A stretch of 40,560 bases of DNA from Coemansia sp. RSA 922 (lineage: Eukaryota; Kickxellomycota; Kickxellomycetes; Kickxellales; Kickxellaceae): NCBI GenBank assembly GCA_027577415.1, contig JANBQS010000074.1, positions 1-40,560 of the forward strand, read 5' to 3'. Below are positions 39,624 through 40,560 of this stretch, in pieces; the stretch's first letter is position 1, and every line of letters starts with the position of its first letter. Below the pieces are notes generated by a model. That model did no database searches. It had not been told where the DNA came from and saw only the letters and a program-made list of their open reading frames with translations. Both the position numbers and the translations under genes were made by a program.

Positions 39624-39665
39624 TATAAAAGAAGAGAAAAATCTTGGCGCCCACTTTTTTTTTTT
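39624..39665 (+). promoter_or_regulatory. Family C core promoter, C5
   Basis: TATAAAA at 39624; cgcccacttttttttttt at 39648, 24 nt downstream, as in C1 and C2. A pyrimidine-rich leader follows to ATG 39755. Confidence 0.65.
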
Positions 39666-39754
39666 CTTCTTCACTCTAACATATTTTCAGTTATTCCCTT
39701 TCTTATCCACATTTTTTACACTCAGGTTTAAGGAATTAATACAAGTAATTTCTA

Positions 39755-40177
39755 ATGATTATGATAAAAGTGTTCAACGAGATAGAACCAATTATAAATT
39801 ATGTGAAGGGTATGAAATGCAACAACTGCATAGTATATATACGCCCTTATATTATGCTAACAATTGAGGTTGGTTTGGAGCCGGATTATATTAATCAGCT
39901 TAGGGACAAAATGAATTGTTGTCTAGTTGTATATTCTGGTAAGGAATATCACGTTCTTGCTAATACGGATTACGGTATCAATATGCATTTGGAGTATTTT
40001 AGCTATCTGTTTTCCGATTCTAATGGTCAATTGATAAAAGAAGATATTATTGAGATGAAAAAGTATTACGAGCGTGAGAATAGACTTCCACTAAGAAATC
40101 AAGGTCAATATTGGCGTTATGCTAGTTCATTGTCCTCAAAACCAACCGTAGGTGGGATAATAGATTTCGATAGTTAA
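39755..40177 (+). CDS. Small-protein family C, member C5 (140 aa)
   Basis: The first ATG (39755) puts Cys at residue 25 (KCNNCIVYIRP), as in the four relatives; the next ATG two codons later would not. CCLVVYSG with Tyr60 matches the YTG position to within one residue. It is the longest intact member, with a C-terminal extension (EMKKYYERENRLPLRNQ ... DFDS). The codons are AT-rich. No signal peptide or TM. Unknown function. Confidence 0.65.
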   Translation: MIMIKVFNEIEPIINYVKGMKCNNCIVYIRPYIMLTIEVGLEPDYINQLRDKMNCCLVVYSGKEYHVLANTDYGINMHLEYFSYLFSDSNGQLIKEDIIEMKKYYERENRLPLRNQGQYWRYASSLSSKPTVGGIIDFDS

Positions 40178-40236
40178 ACATTTTTCTTGATTTATTTTTT
40201 GCAAGCACTTCAAATAAACATCAAGAAAAAAAAAAA

Positions 40237-40560
40237 CTATTTTTTACGCAGTTCATTAATATCAACCCAAATCGGCGCAATATCAATAGGCACATCTCTA
40301 AGCCTATCCAACGCAGTCTTGACCTCCGGCAGGATCCTTCCATACCTATCCCTAAACACCTCAGCACTTTGCCTATCGCCATCGCCCTGAATAATCATAA
40401 TATCCCTGGTCAAATCCGCTACCACTTTTCCGATCCGCTCCATATTAACAGCAAACTTTTCAGTCTCTGGATCATAAATAAAACCACCCTGCTCCAGCAA
40501 ATAACTCAACTGCATAGCCTGGCCCAAGCCATGAGCCTCCGCCAACCCGAACCTAATCGA
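40237..40560 (-). CDS. M49-family (DPP III-like) zinc peptidase, C-terminal fragment
   Basis: Only the last 107 codons are in the window; the frame is open to the edge. The sequence RFGLAEAHGLGQAMQLSYLL, then GGFIYDPETEKFAVN, IMIIQGDGDRQSAEVF, RYGRILPEVKTALD and VPIDIAPIW resembles the C-terminal end of M49 peptidases. It fits the bacterial and Nudix-associated branch (PIDIxPxY ending) better than the animal/yeast DPP III branch, as I recall these families. The HEXXGH zinc site would lie upstream, outside the window. The stop is 60 bp from the C5 stop, in convergent orientation. Confidence 0.65.
   Translation of the reverse strand, partial: SIRFGLAEAHGLGQAMQLSYLLEQGGFIYDPETEKFAVNMERIGKVVADLTRDIMIIQGDGDRQSAEVFRDRYGRILPEVKTALDRLRDVPIDIAPIWVDINELRKK

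Noticed and set aside
1..40560. CRISPR arrays, bacterial operons or Shine-Dalgarno sites
   Set aside because: None found; gene content, TATA promoters and putative introns are eukaryotic.

Overview
This window looks like nuclear DNA of a compact, intron-poor fungal genome. The supported housekeeping genes are an Ask1-type DASH kinetochore subunit, a Stm1/SERBP1-type ribosome-associated protein, a mitochondrial dihydroxy-acid dehydratase (Ilv3), a CMS1-like ribosome-biogenesis factor and a BAR-PH-ArfGAP-ankyrin protein. All are read as single uninterrupted frames. An early-diverging lineage such as Kickxellomycotina is a guess, not a demonstration. These genes are visibly GC-richer than the AT-rich DNA between them.

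Layout. 1-5.0 kb: the 3' part of a C2H2 zinc-finger gene, a solo-LTR-like repeat abutting a LINE relic, and an unrecognised 549-aa gene. 5.0-7.6 kb: mostly non-coding, with a second LINE relic. 7.6-12.0 kb: three minus-strand genes (a Cys-rich type I membrane protein, Ilv3, a DUF218-like membrane protein). 12.4-15.8 kb: a first block of a small-protein family ('A'), then a second LTR-like repeat and the longest LINE relic. 15.9-19.8 kb: Ask1 and Stm1-like. 19.8-28.2 kb: an accessory island with two copies of a convergent two-gene module (A on plus, Cys-rich 'B' on minus) and several dead copies. 28.3-32.1 kb: CMS1-like and ArfGAP, divergently transcribed. 32.4-40.2 kb: a tandem array of five small genes of another family ('C'), one split by a LINE. 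The right edge holds the C-terminus of an M49-type peptidase.

The most interesting material is the three apparently undescribed small-protein families. Family A ends in an invariant C-x2-C-x-H-x8-C-x2-N-C-P-C-C cluster. Family B has Cys at positions 2, 12, 22 and 26. Family C has Cys at residue 25 in all five members and shares a rigid core promoter: a TATA box, then 23-24 nt later a CGCCCACTTTT-like element. Their proteins have diverged far more than their promoters. The A/B module has been duplicated, truncated and recombined locally, so this is a birth-and-death region. I assign no biochemical function to any of the three. The housekeeping genes have no visible functional link to them.
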